From: Maribacter sp. BPC-D8
Lineage (GTDB): Bacteria > Bacteroidota > Bacteroidia > Flavobacteriales > Flavobacteriaceae
Direction of reading: 5' to 3'
Assembly (NCBI RefSeq): GCF_035207705.1
Contig: NZ_CP128187.1
Location: 1,736,001-1,800,000 of the forward strand
Length of the DNA stretch: 64,000 nt
The notes beneath the pieces were generated by a model. The model did no database searches and was not told the origin of the DNA. It saw nothing but the letters and a program-made list of their open reading frames with translations. Each line of letters opens with the position of its first letter. The stretch's first letter is position 1. The translations under genes were made by a program, and so were the position numbers. Of the stretch, positions 1 through 8,897 are shown piece by piece.

Positions 1-2
1 AA

Positions 3-734
3 GACACCATCTATTTTAATAAAGAACAACGTAAAGAGTTTTTTAAAAGAATGAAATACTCAATTACTGATAGTATATTTATTTATGATTTTAAATCTGG
101 CATTATTAAAAAGCATTTAGTTGACAAAACACCTATAATAGCTTGTATTAGTATCTACGCAAAAACTGATGAAGAATACAAAACACAAGATTATGACGAA
201 TGGAGTTATCAAATAGGCTTTAATTTAGGTAAAATGACTTCTGCCGGCTTTGCAATGATTGCAAAAGAAAACCCTTTTGTAGAAAATGGATTACAACAAA
301 TTATTTTTGAAGAAATGGATTCGGCATCTATTGAAATAAACATAGAAAACAGCTTAGTACCTGAGGGGTGGAAAAATAATACTGTGCCTGCTTATACCTT
401 TAGTTATGAAAATACAGGCTTTTTTGTAAAAAAATCAAAAGATAGTTATGGTTGGAATAATCTAATAGTTAAAAATGTAAATACAAAAGAGTCTTTTGAT
501 GTTGATATAAATGAAGGTGAATCGAGTAGTTTAGCCCCTATAAAAATAAAAGGAGAAAAGGGTGACCATGATAATTATTTTCAATACCAAGGAACTCAAT
601 ATATAGGCAAGCTATTCAAAGATAAATCACCGGTTGTATTTGGGTTTACATATAAATCTTTTGGTTGTCCAAGTATAGAATTTATAGATAAACAAGAGTT
701 GCCAATATTAATTCTATGTGATAATAGACATTAA
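3..734 (+). CDS. Hypothetical protein, 5' end outside the window
   Basis: I do not recognise the family. The frame is open from base 3 through to the stop at 734. The first ATG (51) has an uninterrupted reading frame before it and no clear ribosome binding site, so the real start is probably upstream of the window. The visible part is about 243 residues, acidic and soluble-looking, without membrane segments; the middle reads as mixed beta-strand. It is the first of the long series of unrelated small + strand genes that fills the left 28 kb, so an immunity-like or other accessory role is possible but not shown. Confidence 0.7.
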   Translation, partial: DTIYFNKEQRKEFFKRMKYSITDSIFIYDFKSGIIKKHLVDKTPIIACISIYAKTDEEYKTQDYDEWSYQIGFNLGKMTSAGFAMIAKENPFVENGLQQIIFEEMDSASIEINIENSLVPEGWKNNTVPAYTFSYENTGFFVKKSKDSYGWNNLIVKNVNTKESFDVDINEGESSSLAPIKIKGEKGDHDNYFQYQGTQYIGKLFKDKSPVVFGFTYKSFGCPSIEFIDKQELPILILCDNRH

Positions 735-851
735 GGCAAGAAAAAACAGTTGTATTTTACAAAGACCCATTATAAAAAAGAATAAACTAAGGCATTAGCT
801 ATAATTTTGTGGCATAGCCAAAAAGTCATCAAAAAATTAAATACTATAAAA

Positions 852-1298
852 ATGAAAAAATATCTAAAATCCATAATTTTTGCGTTCGTGCTTATTCCTG
901 TTTTTGCATTTTCGCAAACGAATAAAAATTATATTCCTATTAGTTATTCTAGCATTTGTTGTGGAACGCCAACAGATCAACCTGTAATGGATTTCATCAA
1001 GAATTTTGAAGAGAAAAATAATCTGAAGCCTTTCGAAATATTTATAGAAGTCGGTTTAGGAAAAGAAGGCGAACACACTTTTTATATTGGAACAGATAAT
1101 TTAGACGCTAAATTATTAGAATCTTTATGTAGTAGCTTAACAACCATTACAGCAACCCAAAACAAAAAACGTTCAAAAAATAGAAGTGGATATGTGCGTT
1201 TGGGTAATAATCTAACATCAAATGCTACATTGAAAGGCATAAAAATGAAACCTAGAACTGGTATTAGTTCGATTAAAATTTATGATTATAAAGAATAG
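852..1298 (+). CDS. Small secreted protein of unknown function
   Basis: The 148-residue product begins with a clear Sec signal peptide: Lys-Lys, a hydrophobic stretch over residues 6-18, and cleavage after Ala-Phe-Ser-Gln. I chose the ATG at 852 because the longer frame from 807 uses TTG and would put 15 polar residues in front of the signal peptide. The mature part has a Cys-Cys pair near residue 36 and a basic segment in the second half. I do not recognise the family. It stands alone between two unrelated genes and is probably periplasmic or surface-exposed. Confidence 0.75.
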   Translation: MKKYLKSIIFAFVLIPVFAFSQTNKNYIPISYSSICCGTPTDQPVMDFIKNFEEKNNLKPFEIFIEVGLGKEGEHTFYIGTDNLDAKLLESLCSSLTTITATQNKKRSKNRSGYVRLGNNLTSNATLKGIKMKPRTGISSIKIYDYKE

Positions 1299-1337
1299 TA
1301 ATGAAATTAAAATACGGGGTTTGGATTTAATCTTGAA

Positions 1338-1439
1338 ATGATTTTTATAATCTTACCCTTAATAGGGCTATTACTTTTGATTTGGTTGATTTCAAAAAAG
1401 CAATATTCAGAAAAGTTATTCTCTGAATTTGAAGTTTGA
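1338..1439 (+). CDS. Possible 33-residue membrane peptide or gene remnant
   Basis: A short frame with ATG at 1338 and TGA at 1437-1439 encodes one hydrophobic segment (residues 2-18, Ile/Leu-rich) followed by a charged tail with several Lys and Glu. It could be a small membrane protein. It could equally be the surviving N-terminus of a decayed gene, because another open frame with hydrophobic content follows at once. No homology is recognised. Confidence 0.3.
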   Translation: MIFIILPLIGLLLLIWLISKKQYSEKLFSEFEV

Positions 1440-1555
1440 TTATACTTTTAGCAATCGTTGTTTCTCGCCTATTTACGAAAATTCTATTTAGTCTCTATTT
1501 GCTTAAGCACCTGGTTAACATGCAACAAACCACCTACAAAGACGTTAGCAAATAT

Positions 1556-3190
1556 ATGACCAAACACGTTAACAAATGTTTCATATTCCCTGTTCTATTT
1601 TTAGCTTTGATTTTAAAATCAGGAATTTGCTATTCACAAAATTCTATCGATCTATCTAATGTTGACTTAATTGTCTACAATGAATACGATACTGATATGA
1701 GATTCTTTAGTGAGAAGAATAAAAATCAATTTATAGAGCTCTATCTAGAATTTGATAAAGACTGGGATACTAAATTTATTGCTGCTGATATTGAATACGA
1801 TGATATAGATGATACTGTAACATTAGAAGAAATTAATTTAGATAAAGGTGAAGATGAAATCCTTTTAAATGTAAATGAAATAAAGAAAACAAGCTTTGCT
1901 CAATTTTTAAAACAGGAACTAGAAATCAACGAAAGCTCATACTACAAGGAGGGCGAAGACACCAACAAATTAGTTTTAAAGTTTTTAACTAATGGTATTT
2001 CTACTATTCAAGAAGTATATTTTAAAGAAAATAAACACAATCAAAGTTTTGGCTCTTCACGTGTATCTGGTAAAAATGATAATCAAGCAAGATGGAGAAT
2101 TCATAATGCCGAATTTTACGCTACTATTGATTTAAATTTCGGTAATGATAAACACATTTATTTATTACTTAACGAAGATCATATCGACTTTTCAATCTTA
2201 CCATTAATCAAAAATGAATACTTACTATCTGATGATGATGGCATTAGTACCTTTCAAAATACTTCAAAATATAAAACTAGTTATGTGGAAAATTTTGAAA
2301 AGATTGAATTCGTTGATTTTGCAGCCATCACTAAAAATAAAAATGATAAGTACGAGCTAATGAATACGTCTAAAAAAAACGTATTAAAGACAGCTTACGA
2401 CACAATTAGATTTAACCAATATTTTATAATTGGACAAAACGAAAACCAAATTGACATTTTTGATTCCTTTTATGAAAAGCTTAAAATTGATCATATAAAA
2501 AGTGCATATCTGTATAGAAATGGTATCGAAATTTTAAATGATAGAGGCGTAAATTATTATAATAATGACGCAGAAATTATTGAAAAATTTCCTCGAATGG
2601 TTACTACTGTATGTGGTACTGTAAATGAGGTAACTTATACTTTAGATTACCATGACCTATTAAAGACGAGCACCTTAACAAAAATAGATGCAGGGTATGC
2701 ATCAAATCTAGATAAAAGAAGAACATATTATTTAGAAGAGATTAAAGCAACAGACAGTGTTACTTTTCTAAATAACGAGAAAGAACACTATTGGGACGAA
2801 AACGATAGCTTTCTTGGCAAGTCTTACATGTCTCCAGAATTATTAAAAATTACACGAAACAAAAAAAACGGAATCTTTGAGTATAATTACGTTAATACTG
2901 ATAAAGTAATAGATACGATTTCTAAAGATTGGAAAAAAGAAGTAAACTATATTCCAACAAAAATTCAAAGAACAATTATTCTACCTATTAATAACGATTC
3001 TATTATTTTTAATAGAAAAGATGGCTTAACTTATTTTTACAGAAAAAACAAGGTTGGGCTTTTTCCTCGACATAAAAAGGTTCAATACAATTCGATCCAA
3101 CAGATCACTAATTCTTTTTATGCTATTAGTAGAAAAGGAAAAAAAGGCTGGTTAGATATTAAAACGAATATCGAGTACTTTGAAAATTAA
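1556..3190 (+). CDS. Large secreted protein of unknown function
   Basis: The frame is open from a TTG at 1436, but the ATG at 1556 places a proper signal peptide at the N-terminus (basic start, hydrophobic core, cleavage near Cys-Tyr-Ser-Gln), so I take 1556; this gives 544 residues. The mature protein is rich in Asp, Glu, Lys and Asn. Its second half, from about residue 240, looks like repeated short beta-strand units ending in a segment with Lys-Lys-Gly-Trp near the C-terminus, reminiscent of WG-type repeats (pattern K-x-G-W/L-x-D). That resemblance is weak. It is transcribed alone. Confidence 0.75.
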   Translation: MTKHVNKCFIFPVLFLALILKSGICYSQNSIDLSNVDLIVYNEYDTDMRFFSEKNKNQFIELYLEFDKDWDTKFIAADIEYDDIDDTVTLEEINLDKGEDEILLNVNEIKKTSFAQFLKQELEINESSYYKEGEDTNKLVLKFLTNGISTIQEVYFKENKHNQSFGSSRVSGKNDNQARWRIHNAEFYATIDLNFGNDKHIYLLLNEDHIDFSILPLIKNEYLLSDDDGISTFQNTSKYKTSYVENFEKIEFVDFAAITKNKNDKYELMNTSKKNVLKTAYDTIRFNQYFIIGQNENQIDIFDSFYEKLKIDHIKSAYLYRNGIEILNDRGVNYYNNDAEIIEKFPRMVTTVCGTVNEVTYTLDYHDLLKTSTLTKIDAGYASNLDKRRTYYLEEIKATDSVTFLNNEKEHYWDENDSFLGKSYMSPELLKITRNKKNGIFEYNYVNTDKVIDTISKDWKKEVNYIPTKIQRTIILPINNDSIIFNRKDGLTYFYRKNKVGLFPRHKKVQYNSIQQITNSFYAISRKGKKGWLDIKTNIEYFEN

Positions 3191-3325
3191 GTTCATTCTA
3201 CAACAAAGTGCTAAGCGCAAAACCAAACATTTTCTTAATCTGAATTCACATACTAACGGTGCTCTATTTGCTGAATTAAGCACATACTCAAGCAACTAAC
3301 CATACACAAATACGTTAACTAAAAT

Positions 3326-3991
3326 ATGAGAAAAACAATCTACTTATTGGCATTAGTATTTATGTTGGTGCATAATATCAATGGGCAAGAAATTAAAATT
3401 CCAGAAAATTACACTATTGTAGATTCTATTAAAGGCGACTTAGACAATGATGCTATCAACGAATTAGTTGTAGCCTATAATGTAATGCCAGAAAATGAAA
3501 TAGACGGCGTACCTCGCGAACTTGTAATTTATAAACTTGAAAACAACCAATGGGTTGTATGGAAAACAAGCGACCAAGCATTATATGGCAGTAAAGATGG
3601 CGGAATGATGGGTGATCCTTATGGCGAAATGGATATTAAAAATGGAATACTACATATAAGCCAAAACGGAGGAAGTAGCTGGAAATGGGGATTTACTGAT
3701 AAGTATCGTTTTCAAAACGATGAATTCTATTTAATAGGGTATACAAGCCTTGCAGGTAAGCTCTGTGCATATTGGACAGATATCGATTTCAATCTTACCA
3801 CAGGCAAAATGATAGTGAATAAAGAATTTGAGAAATGTGAGAATGAAGAGCAACAATTTTACAAGAGCGAGAATGAAACCTTACTTGAGAAAGACTTAAA
3901 AATTACATTACAAAATAGACAAGAACGCGAAATAAAGATCACAACACCTAAATACAAGCACGAAGTTTATATCGCAATCGGTAAAGAATAA
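3326..3991 (+). CDS. Secreted protein with FG-GAP/VCBS-like motif
   Basis: The 221-residue product has a Sec signal peptide (residues 1-20, cleavage after Ile-Asn-Gly-Gln). Near residue 38 it carries GDLDNDAINELVV, which fits the calcium-binding G-D-x-D-x-D-x-x-x-E/D-L loop of FG-GAP/VCBS-type secreted proteins. Such proteins are common in Bacteroidota and usually sit in the periplasm or on the surface. The rest is beta-rich with several Trp and Gly. The exact function is unknown. It stands alone, with 135 bp before it and 108 bp after it. Confidence 0.75.
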   Translation: MRKTIYLLALVFMLVHNINGQEIKIPENYTIVDSIKGDLDNDAINELVVAYNVMPENEIDGVPRELVIYKLENNQWVVWKTSDQALYGSKDGGMMGDPYGEMDIKNGILHISQNGGSSWKWGFTDKYRFQNDEFYLIGYTSLAGKLCAYWTDIDFNLTTGKMIVNKEFEKCENEEQQFYKSENETLLEKDLKITLQNRQEREIKITTPKYKHEVYIAIGKE

Positions 3992-4099
3992 AACAATGAC
4001 CAAATTCTTAAAATACACATTACGCTCTTTAGGAATCTTTAATTAAAAGCTTGCGTATTTCTTCGCATAAATAGACTTCATAAGCCTTATACAACCACA

Positions 4100-4768
4100 A
4101 TGACTGATCACTACAAAATAGCCTTAGAAATTTTAAAGCAACTTTTAGAGGAATCTGGTAATACGCATTGGGCAAATTGGATAGATAAAGATATAAAGCT
4201 TTGGGAGGCTACTGAAGATGTAAATCATCACTTAAGTGCTTTTGGTGGAATGGGGTCTATAAATGATTTGTTCGTTGGGGGAATTGATAAAGTAGGCATA
4301 TGGAATAGTAAAGTATTTGACACCCTCAAAAACCTATCTTGGAGTTTAGCAAAACAAAAAATTACCTCTGCACCCACAACTCTAGATTTTTATAAATATG
4401 GTACAGGTCAATTGACTGGTTGGCGGTGCATTAACTGTGGGCATGCAAGGTTAAATGAAAAACAAATTGAGCAATATCTCTCCTATAAATATTTACCGAT
4501 ACTAATTATAGATTTGATTAATAAAGATGAATTGCAAAATCTATTACCAATTTCGAACTGGATAGATAAAGAACAGATTAAAGCCGAACGAGCTAACATA
4601 AAAGAAATTATAAATAGATCTAAAATCGAAATTTTGAAATCTCAGAGTTGGTTAAAGACTTGCCCTAAGTGTAAAAGTGAAGATGTTTGTGTATACCGAT
4701 GGGAATTCGATAGTAATAATCAAACATTATTAGAATCAAAAGATAATCTCGAAATAAGAAAGACTTAA
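4100..4768 (+). CDS. DUF6966-like protein with zinc-ribbon-like C-terminus
   Basis: In the 222-residue product, residues 1-90 contain SAFGGMGSINDLFV, a pattern I associate with DUF6966-type proteins, a family seen among immunity-like genes. This assignment is from memory. The second half carries two CxxC pairs, CINC near residue 112 and CPKC near residue 193, which together could bind one zinc ion. No signal peptide or membrane segment is present, so it should be cytoplasmic. It lies alone in the accessory run, with a 441-bp gene-free stretch downstream. Confidence 0.6.
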   Translation: MTDHYKIALEILKQLLEESGNTHWANWIDKDIKLWEATEDVNHHLSAFGGMGSINDLFVGGIDKVGIWNSKVFDTLKNLSWSLAKQKITSAPTTLDFYKYGTGQLTGWRCINCGHARLNEKQIEQYLSYKYLPILIIDLINKDELQNLLPISNWIDKEQIKAERANIKEIINRSKIEILKSQSWLKTCPKCKSEDVCVYRWEFDSNNQTLLESKDNLEIRKT

Positions 4769-5210
4769 CGCATGGCGACTTACAGCACTAAAGACAAATA
4801 AAACATAGCTATCTACTTACATAATTTCTATCCTATTCTAAATTTGATTTAGCTATTGCCTAAACGTGCTTAATAAATTTATTACAGACTGCTATCAGAA
4901 TTAATGTTTTACTTTTCATTAAAAGACTATTCGGTTATATAACGCCCTGTATCAAACGCTATGGGCAAAAGCGGTAAAACTGCACAGAAAAAGATGTTTT
5001 CTCACTAAGGCCTCTCCTATTCTACTTATTCGTGACGTACATGTTATATTACAACCCAAGTTTTACTCATTTGGCATAAGACCTAAATTAAGAAATGACT
5101 TTCGACACCACGATATTCCTACTCTTTTTAATTGTAATTAATCTACTATATTTATAATCACAAGTACTAAGCTCTAATGCTCGATTAAAGCAAAAATTCT
5201 CTTTGAATAA
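4769..5210. other. Gene-free stretch with a recurrent intergenic module
   Basis: No credible gene is seen in these 442 bases. The right end carries the promoter-like sequence at 5140-5160 that recurs before two other genes. The word aaactgcacagaa at 4977-4989 recurs at 10236-10248 in a corresponding position, so this gap and the one at 10146-10477 look like diverged copies of one intergenic module. Confidence 0.55.
5140..5160 (+). repeat. Recurrent promoter-like repeat, copy 1
   Basis: A 21-base match to sequences at 10406-10426 and 11367-11387. Each copy ends about 50-60 bases before an ATG. It contains TATATTTA, one mismatch from the Bacteroidota -7 element TAnnTTTG, so it may be the core promoter of the gene at 5211. 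Confidence 0.6.
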
Positions 5211-6053
5211 ATGAATGCCCAACAATTATATAGAAAATTTGATAGTAAATTTCATTCTGCCATATGGCTCAATGAAAAAGAAGAGTTAGTCGACGAAAAT
5301 GAAATAAAATGGTATTTATGCGGAATACAAGACGAATTTAAAAAAGCAGTAGTCACCCAGGCTATCGAAGACTTTTTTTCTGAACAAGAACTATATCTAG
5401 TTATTACATCTGGTAAAAGTTCTTTAGTGCCAAAATCAGGCATATCTGAAGAAATAGGCACCTATATTCACAAAAAAGAAATTGGATTAATGAACGAATC
5501 ATTAACCAAAATTATGTTTTTCTCAACTATTGGGGTTTTTAAAAAGGGCGTAATCAATGAATTTTCTAAAACACGTATAAAACCAAAAGGGCAATTGTTA
5601 GATGTATCGCTACACGCAAATATTTATAACAATGAAACTAAAATTGTTTCCGATTTACTACAAGAACCATTTGAAAAATTAAGTAACGTATTATCTAATG
5701 ATTACCATGGTAATATTGAACATTTATGGATCGACCTTGAATTATTAGAAAGTGATTTAGTAGAAAGAAAAAAATGGGCATTTCGATTTCAAAAAAGAGT
5801 AAGTATACCATCATCTTTTAAAGAAAACTATTCATACAACGTTGGTCATTACAGTGTTAAACCAGACTTTGAAAAATTGAAACAGCTTACTGCTGATGAA
5901 ATTTGTAATTATATACTTCAATTAGTCTATAATTCTATTAAAACATTAAGTACTAATAAGAAAAAACTCGAAGATTTTAATGTGGAACAATTTCGTCATG
6001 ATTTTCTTACCGCATGTACAAATATGGGATATTCGTTAGAAGAAACTCATTAA
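5211..6053 (+). CDS. Hypothetical protein, first gene of a two-gene unit
   Basis: The 280-residue product is soluble-looking, alpha/beta, with no signal peptide. I do not recognise the family. The N-terminal third has Trp and Glu-rich helices; the C-terminal 60 residues are predicted helical and Lys-rich. It is 13 bp upstream of a DUF2185/Imm33 gene, so the two are almost certainly co-transcribed from the promoter-like repeat at 5140. The pairing suggests a joint accessory role, for instance with the downstream immunity-type protein, but nothing in the sequence proves it. Confidence 0.75.
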   Translation: MNAQQLYRKFDSKFHSAIWLNEKEELVDENEIKWYLCGIQDEFKKAVVTQAIEDFFSEQELYLVITSGKSSLVPKSGISEEIGTYIHKKEIGLMNESLTKIMFFSTIGVFKKGVINEFSKTRIKPKGQLLDVSLHANIYNNETKIVSDLLQEPFEKLSNVLSNDYHGNIEHLWIDLELLESDLVERKKWAFRFQKRVSIPSSFKENYSYNVGHYSVKPDFEKLKQLTADEICNYILQLVYNSIKTLSTNKKKLEDFNVEQFRHDFLTACTNMGYSLEETH

Positions 6054-6066
6054 AAAAACGAAGTAA

Positions 6067-6807
6067 ATGAAAGAATTTAGTGTAGATAATTTTCCGAATA
6101 TAGGCGCGGTAATGTGTTCTAAAATGATAGTTGATGAAGACTATAAACCGTTATTTATATTTCGTGAAAAACCAATAAATGATAATGACAGCGGATGGCG
6201 ATTATTTTCAGGATTCGAAAGTGATGAGTATTCTGAAGATTCAGAAAATTTTGGCATCTATGATCCTAAAACAATCTTAGCGATAGATAATTCAATATCT
6301 AGCTTATTACTTTATAAAGGCATCGGTTCGGTCTGGGAAAGAGAACCTGGCTTAGAATGGAAAGAGGTTTTAGACTATCCGTTAGAAGATGATTTTATGG
6401 TTCAGCATCAATTAACTGATAATTGGAATCTTTCAATTAATAATGTATTTATTCGAAGTAAAGAAGAAGATACCATCATGTATACTACAAATGATAAAAC
6501 CTTGCGTTTAGATATTTGGAATTATGATGGCAAAACTAAAGAAGAGATCGCAGAAGGTAAAAAAGTAGAAATACGAGATCGAAATGCTGGTAATGAAATC
6601 ATAAAGAAGTACGAACTTAACCAAGGTAACCGTATTAAGATTGGTTTTCATATTAAAGAATATGATCAACAAAAAGATATAGACTACAATTTAATTTGTG
6701 GGTTTTGTATTGTAGATAATGAGGTTTTAAACACTTTCTTTTATTTTAATGATGACAAAGATTTAGACTGGGCTTTGAACACTTGGAAAATGATAGAATA
6801 CAAATAA
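6067..6807 (+). CDS. DUF2185 (Imm33-type) protein
   Basis: Residues 12-104 match the DUF2185/Imm33 pattern well: a strand with AVMCSKMIV, then FREKP, NDNDSGWRLFSGFESDEY and NFGIYDPKTI, then a VWEREP stretch. This family is listed among immunity domains of polymorphic toxin systems and is also found widely as a stand-alone protein. Residues 105-246 form a second, acidic beta-rich region that I do not recognise; it ends in YFNDDKDLDWALNTWKMIEY, which looks like a closing helix. No signal peptide is present. It is co-transcribed with the gene at 5211. The protein or toxin it would act against is not in the window. Confidence 0.8.
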   Translation: MKEFSVDNFPNIGAVMCSKMIVDEDYKPLFIFREKPINDNDSGWRLFSGFESDEYSEDSENFGIYDPKTILAIDNSISSLLLYKGIGSVWEREPGLEWKEVLDYPLEDDFMVQHQLTDNWNLSINNVFIRSKEEDTIMYTTNDKTLRLDIWNYDGKTKEEIAEGKKVEIRDRNAGNEIIKKYELNQGNRIKIGFHIKEYDQQKDIDYNLICGFCIVDNEVLNTFFYFNDDKDLDWALNTWKMIEYK

Positions 6808-6955
6808 CAACCTTCATAGACTGCTACAACAACACAAAAAAACATCATTAATTAAATACTTTTTTGTCGGTGTGAGTTTTAGGGTTACTGCCCTCCTACG
6901 CTATTACTAAACATATAAACCGAAACATTACAAAAAATTAGAAATAGCACTTTTA

Positions 6956-7372
6956 ATGAATAGCAATCAAAATGAAATCAGAGATTTATTAAAATCTATA
7001 GAAGATGAATATAGCGGCGACTTAATACCAGCATCGATTGAGAATATCGAATTATTTAAAATAAAGGCTGTAGCAAATGGTGTCAATACAAGTGTAATTG
7101 AGCAGTTAGTAGATTTATATACTGTTGCTGATAATTATATGGCGCAAATGATTTTAGGCTTTCACTCGTGTAATGATGCTGTTTTATATGAATGGTGGGC
7201 TGAGAAAGAATTATGGTTAGGGCAACTAGACTTTAATACAATACGTTGGGCTAATGATAAATTTTGTTTGGGAGATGCCAGTAATACTAGTTACTCTAAA
7301 AACAATGAATATGATACTTTAATCGACTTGATAAAAGGGTGTATTGAAGAAATAAATGAGCTTAACGAATAA
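6956..7372 (+). CDS. Small acidic protein, immunity-like
   Basis: The 138-residue acidic cytoplasmic protein has a helical first half and a second half with LWLGQLDFNTIRWAND, then FCLGDASNTSYS and a closing helix. This arrangement (strand with Trp, Gly-Asp-Ala-Ser loop, final amphipathic helix) resembles small immunity-type proteins common in Bacteroidota, but I cannot place it in a named family. It lies 23 bp upstream of the gene at 7396 and probably shares its transcript. Confidence 0.65.
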   Translation: MNSNQNEIRDLLKSIEDEYSGDLIPASIENIELFKIKAVANGVNTSVIEQLVDLYTVADNYMAQMILGFHSCNDAVLYEWWAEKELWLGQLDFNTIRWANDKFCLGDASNTSYSKNNEYDTLIDLIKGCIEEINELNE

Positions 7373-7395
7373 CAAAGTAAAATTAATACATTAAA

Positions 7396-8016
7396 ATGTT
7401 TAAAATTAAAGACAAATCATTTGATATAAAACATGCCTATTTAGATGCTTCTATTAGCGGTAACGAACTAATATTTGGCTTGCAAATAAAAGCTACAGGA
7501 ACAGATAAACACACAGAAGAAGATATTGAAGAAGAAGACATGTTTTTTTCAGAAGATGAAGTATCATTTAATGCAGAAGTATTATTGAAGATCAAACCTC
7601 ATGAAATAAATAATTGGCAAGAAATTGTTGGGAAAAAAATTCAATGGGGTGATTACCCAGAAGATGAAGATGAACCTCACGCGCTTCTATATTTATACGA
7701 ACATGAAGAAGTCTATAATGCAGATATAGAATTTAAAAAAATTGACGAAAAAATAATTGTGCGTATTAAGGCAACTTGCAATCTATATTCAAGCGAAAAT
7801 TATTCTCATAATTTACCTTTAGATATCGAAACCGAAGTACAATTTTTCGGAATATTATTTGGTGCCGATGCATCTGAAGAAAATTGTCGAAAAAAGACAG
7901 CCCCCTTTTTATATTTAAACAATTTAAAATACGTTACTAATAAGTATAATGTAGCTGTATTAATACCTGTTGATAGTGATATGGAGAAGAATATTCTTGT
8001 ATTAGGTGATTATTAA
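7396..8016 (+). CDS. Hypothetical acidic beta-rich protein
   Basis: The 206-residue product is strongly acidic, with an Asp/Glu run near residues 41-55, and looks beta-rich throughout without signal peptide or membrane segment. I do not recognise it. It follows the gene at 6956 by 23 bp, so the two form a unit. The high acidity and pairing fit an immunity or chaperone-like role, which is inference from context only. Confidence 0.7.
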   Translation: MFKIKDKSFDIKHAYLDASISGNELIFGLQIKATGTDKHTEEDIEEEDMFFSEDEVSFNAEVLLKIKPHEINNWQEIVGKKIQWGDYPEDEDEPHALLYLYEHEEVYNADIEFKKIDEKIIVRIKATCNLYSSENYSHNLPLDIETEVQFFGILFGADASEENCRKKTAPFLYLNNLKYVTNKYNVAVLIPVDSDMEKNILVLGDY

Positions 8017-8109
8017 GCCAATTAGCAAACGTAAACACATTTATACGAAATGAGAATTTTAGCTTCGTTCTCTCGCCTTATTACTACAAAAATCTAAAAA
8101 GAGACCTTA

Positions 8110-8802
8110 ATGAAAAACAAAATCCTTTTTTACATTTTAATAGTACTTTCAATATATTCTTGCGATTTAAAACCTAAAAATAATACGGAGCCAAAAGTTG
8201 AGAACATAACAATTTCAAAAAGTGATTCTACTGATAATAATACCAGAATCAACAGAATTAGTAGTTATAAATCCAGAATTGATAGTATCAACCAATCCTT
8301 TCAATGGAAAGAATTAAAGTGTGGTCTTTGGTTATCTAAAAACAACGATTTAGGATTCAAAACTACAGCAGGAAACGAACAAGGAATCTTTATTACAAAA
8401 TACATAACAGATCTTTGGAATTCAGATAGCCCCATAAAACTAAACTCCGTAATTGATACACTAACATTCAATTATTTAGGAAGCTCTTTCTACAAAGACA
8501 AAAACAATATATACACGCATTATTCAATGGCAGATGGCGGATTCTTTAAAATTGTAGAAAATGCTGATCATCGTACATTTAAAATTATTGGAGATTGTTA
8601 TGCGAAAGATAAAAACCACATTTTTGGAGAAAGAAAAATGATTTTAGACTCGGTAGATTATAAAACATTTAAAACAAAAAAGGGAATTGGTTGCTACGCT
8701 AAAGATAAAAATGGATACTATTTTTGGGACAATAAATTAGATGAAGAAGATATTAATGATACTGAAATTATGGAAACGATTACAGCATTAAAAAAACTTT
8801 AA
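8110..8802 (+). CDS. DKNYY-family lipoprotein
   Basis: The 230-residue product begins with a lipoprotein signal peptide: hydrophobic core over residues 5-18, lipobox ending in Ser-Cys at residues 18-19. The second half carries repeated DKN units (YKDKNNIYTHY, YAKDKNHIF, YAKDKNGYYFW), the hallmark of the DKNYY family of surface or periplasmic proteins. The family role is unknown. Lipidation at Cys19 should anchor it to a membrane. It is monocistronic, with about 90 bp gaps on both sides. Confidence 0.85.
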   Translation: MKNKILFYILIVLSIYSCDLKPKNNTEPKVENITISKSDSTDNNTRINRISSYKSRIDSINQSFQWKELKCGLWLSKNNDLGFKTTAGNEQGIFITKYITDLWNSDSPIKLNSVIDTLTFNYLGSSFYKDKNNIYTHYSMADGGFFKIVENADHRTFKIIGDCYAKDKNHIFGERKMILDSVDYKTFKTKKGIGCYAKDKNGYYFWDNKLDEEDINDTEIMETITALKKL

Positions 8803-8897
8803 AGAACAACAATAAGTTAGGCTAAGCACCTTATTTATAGACTACTAATTTAAAATCTTAAACTAATAAAAGTTGTATTCTTAAATTACATTAAAAT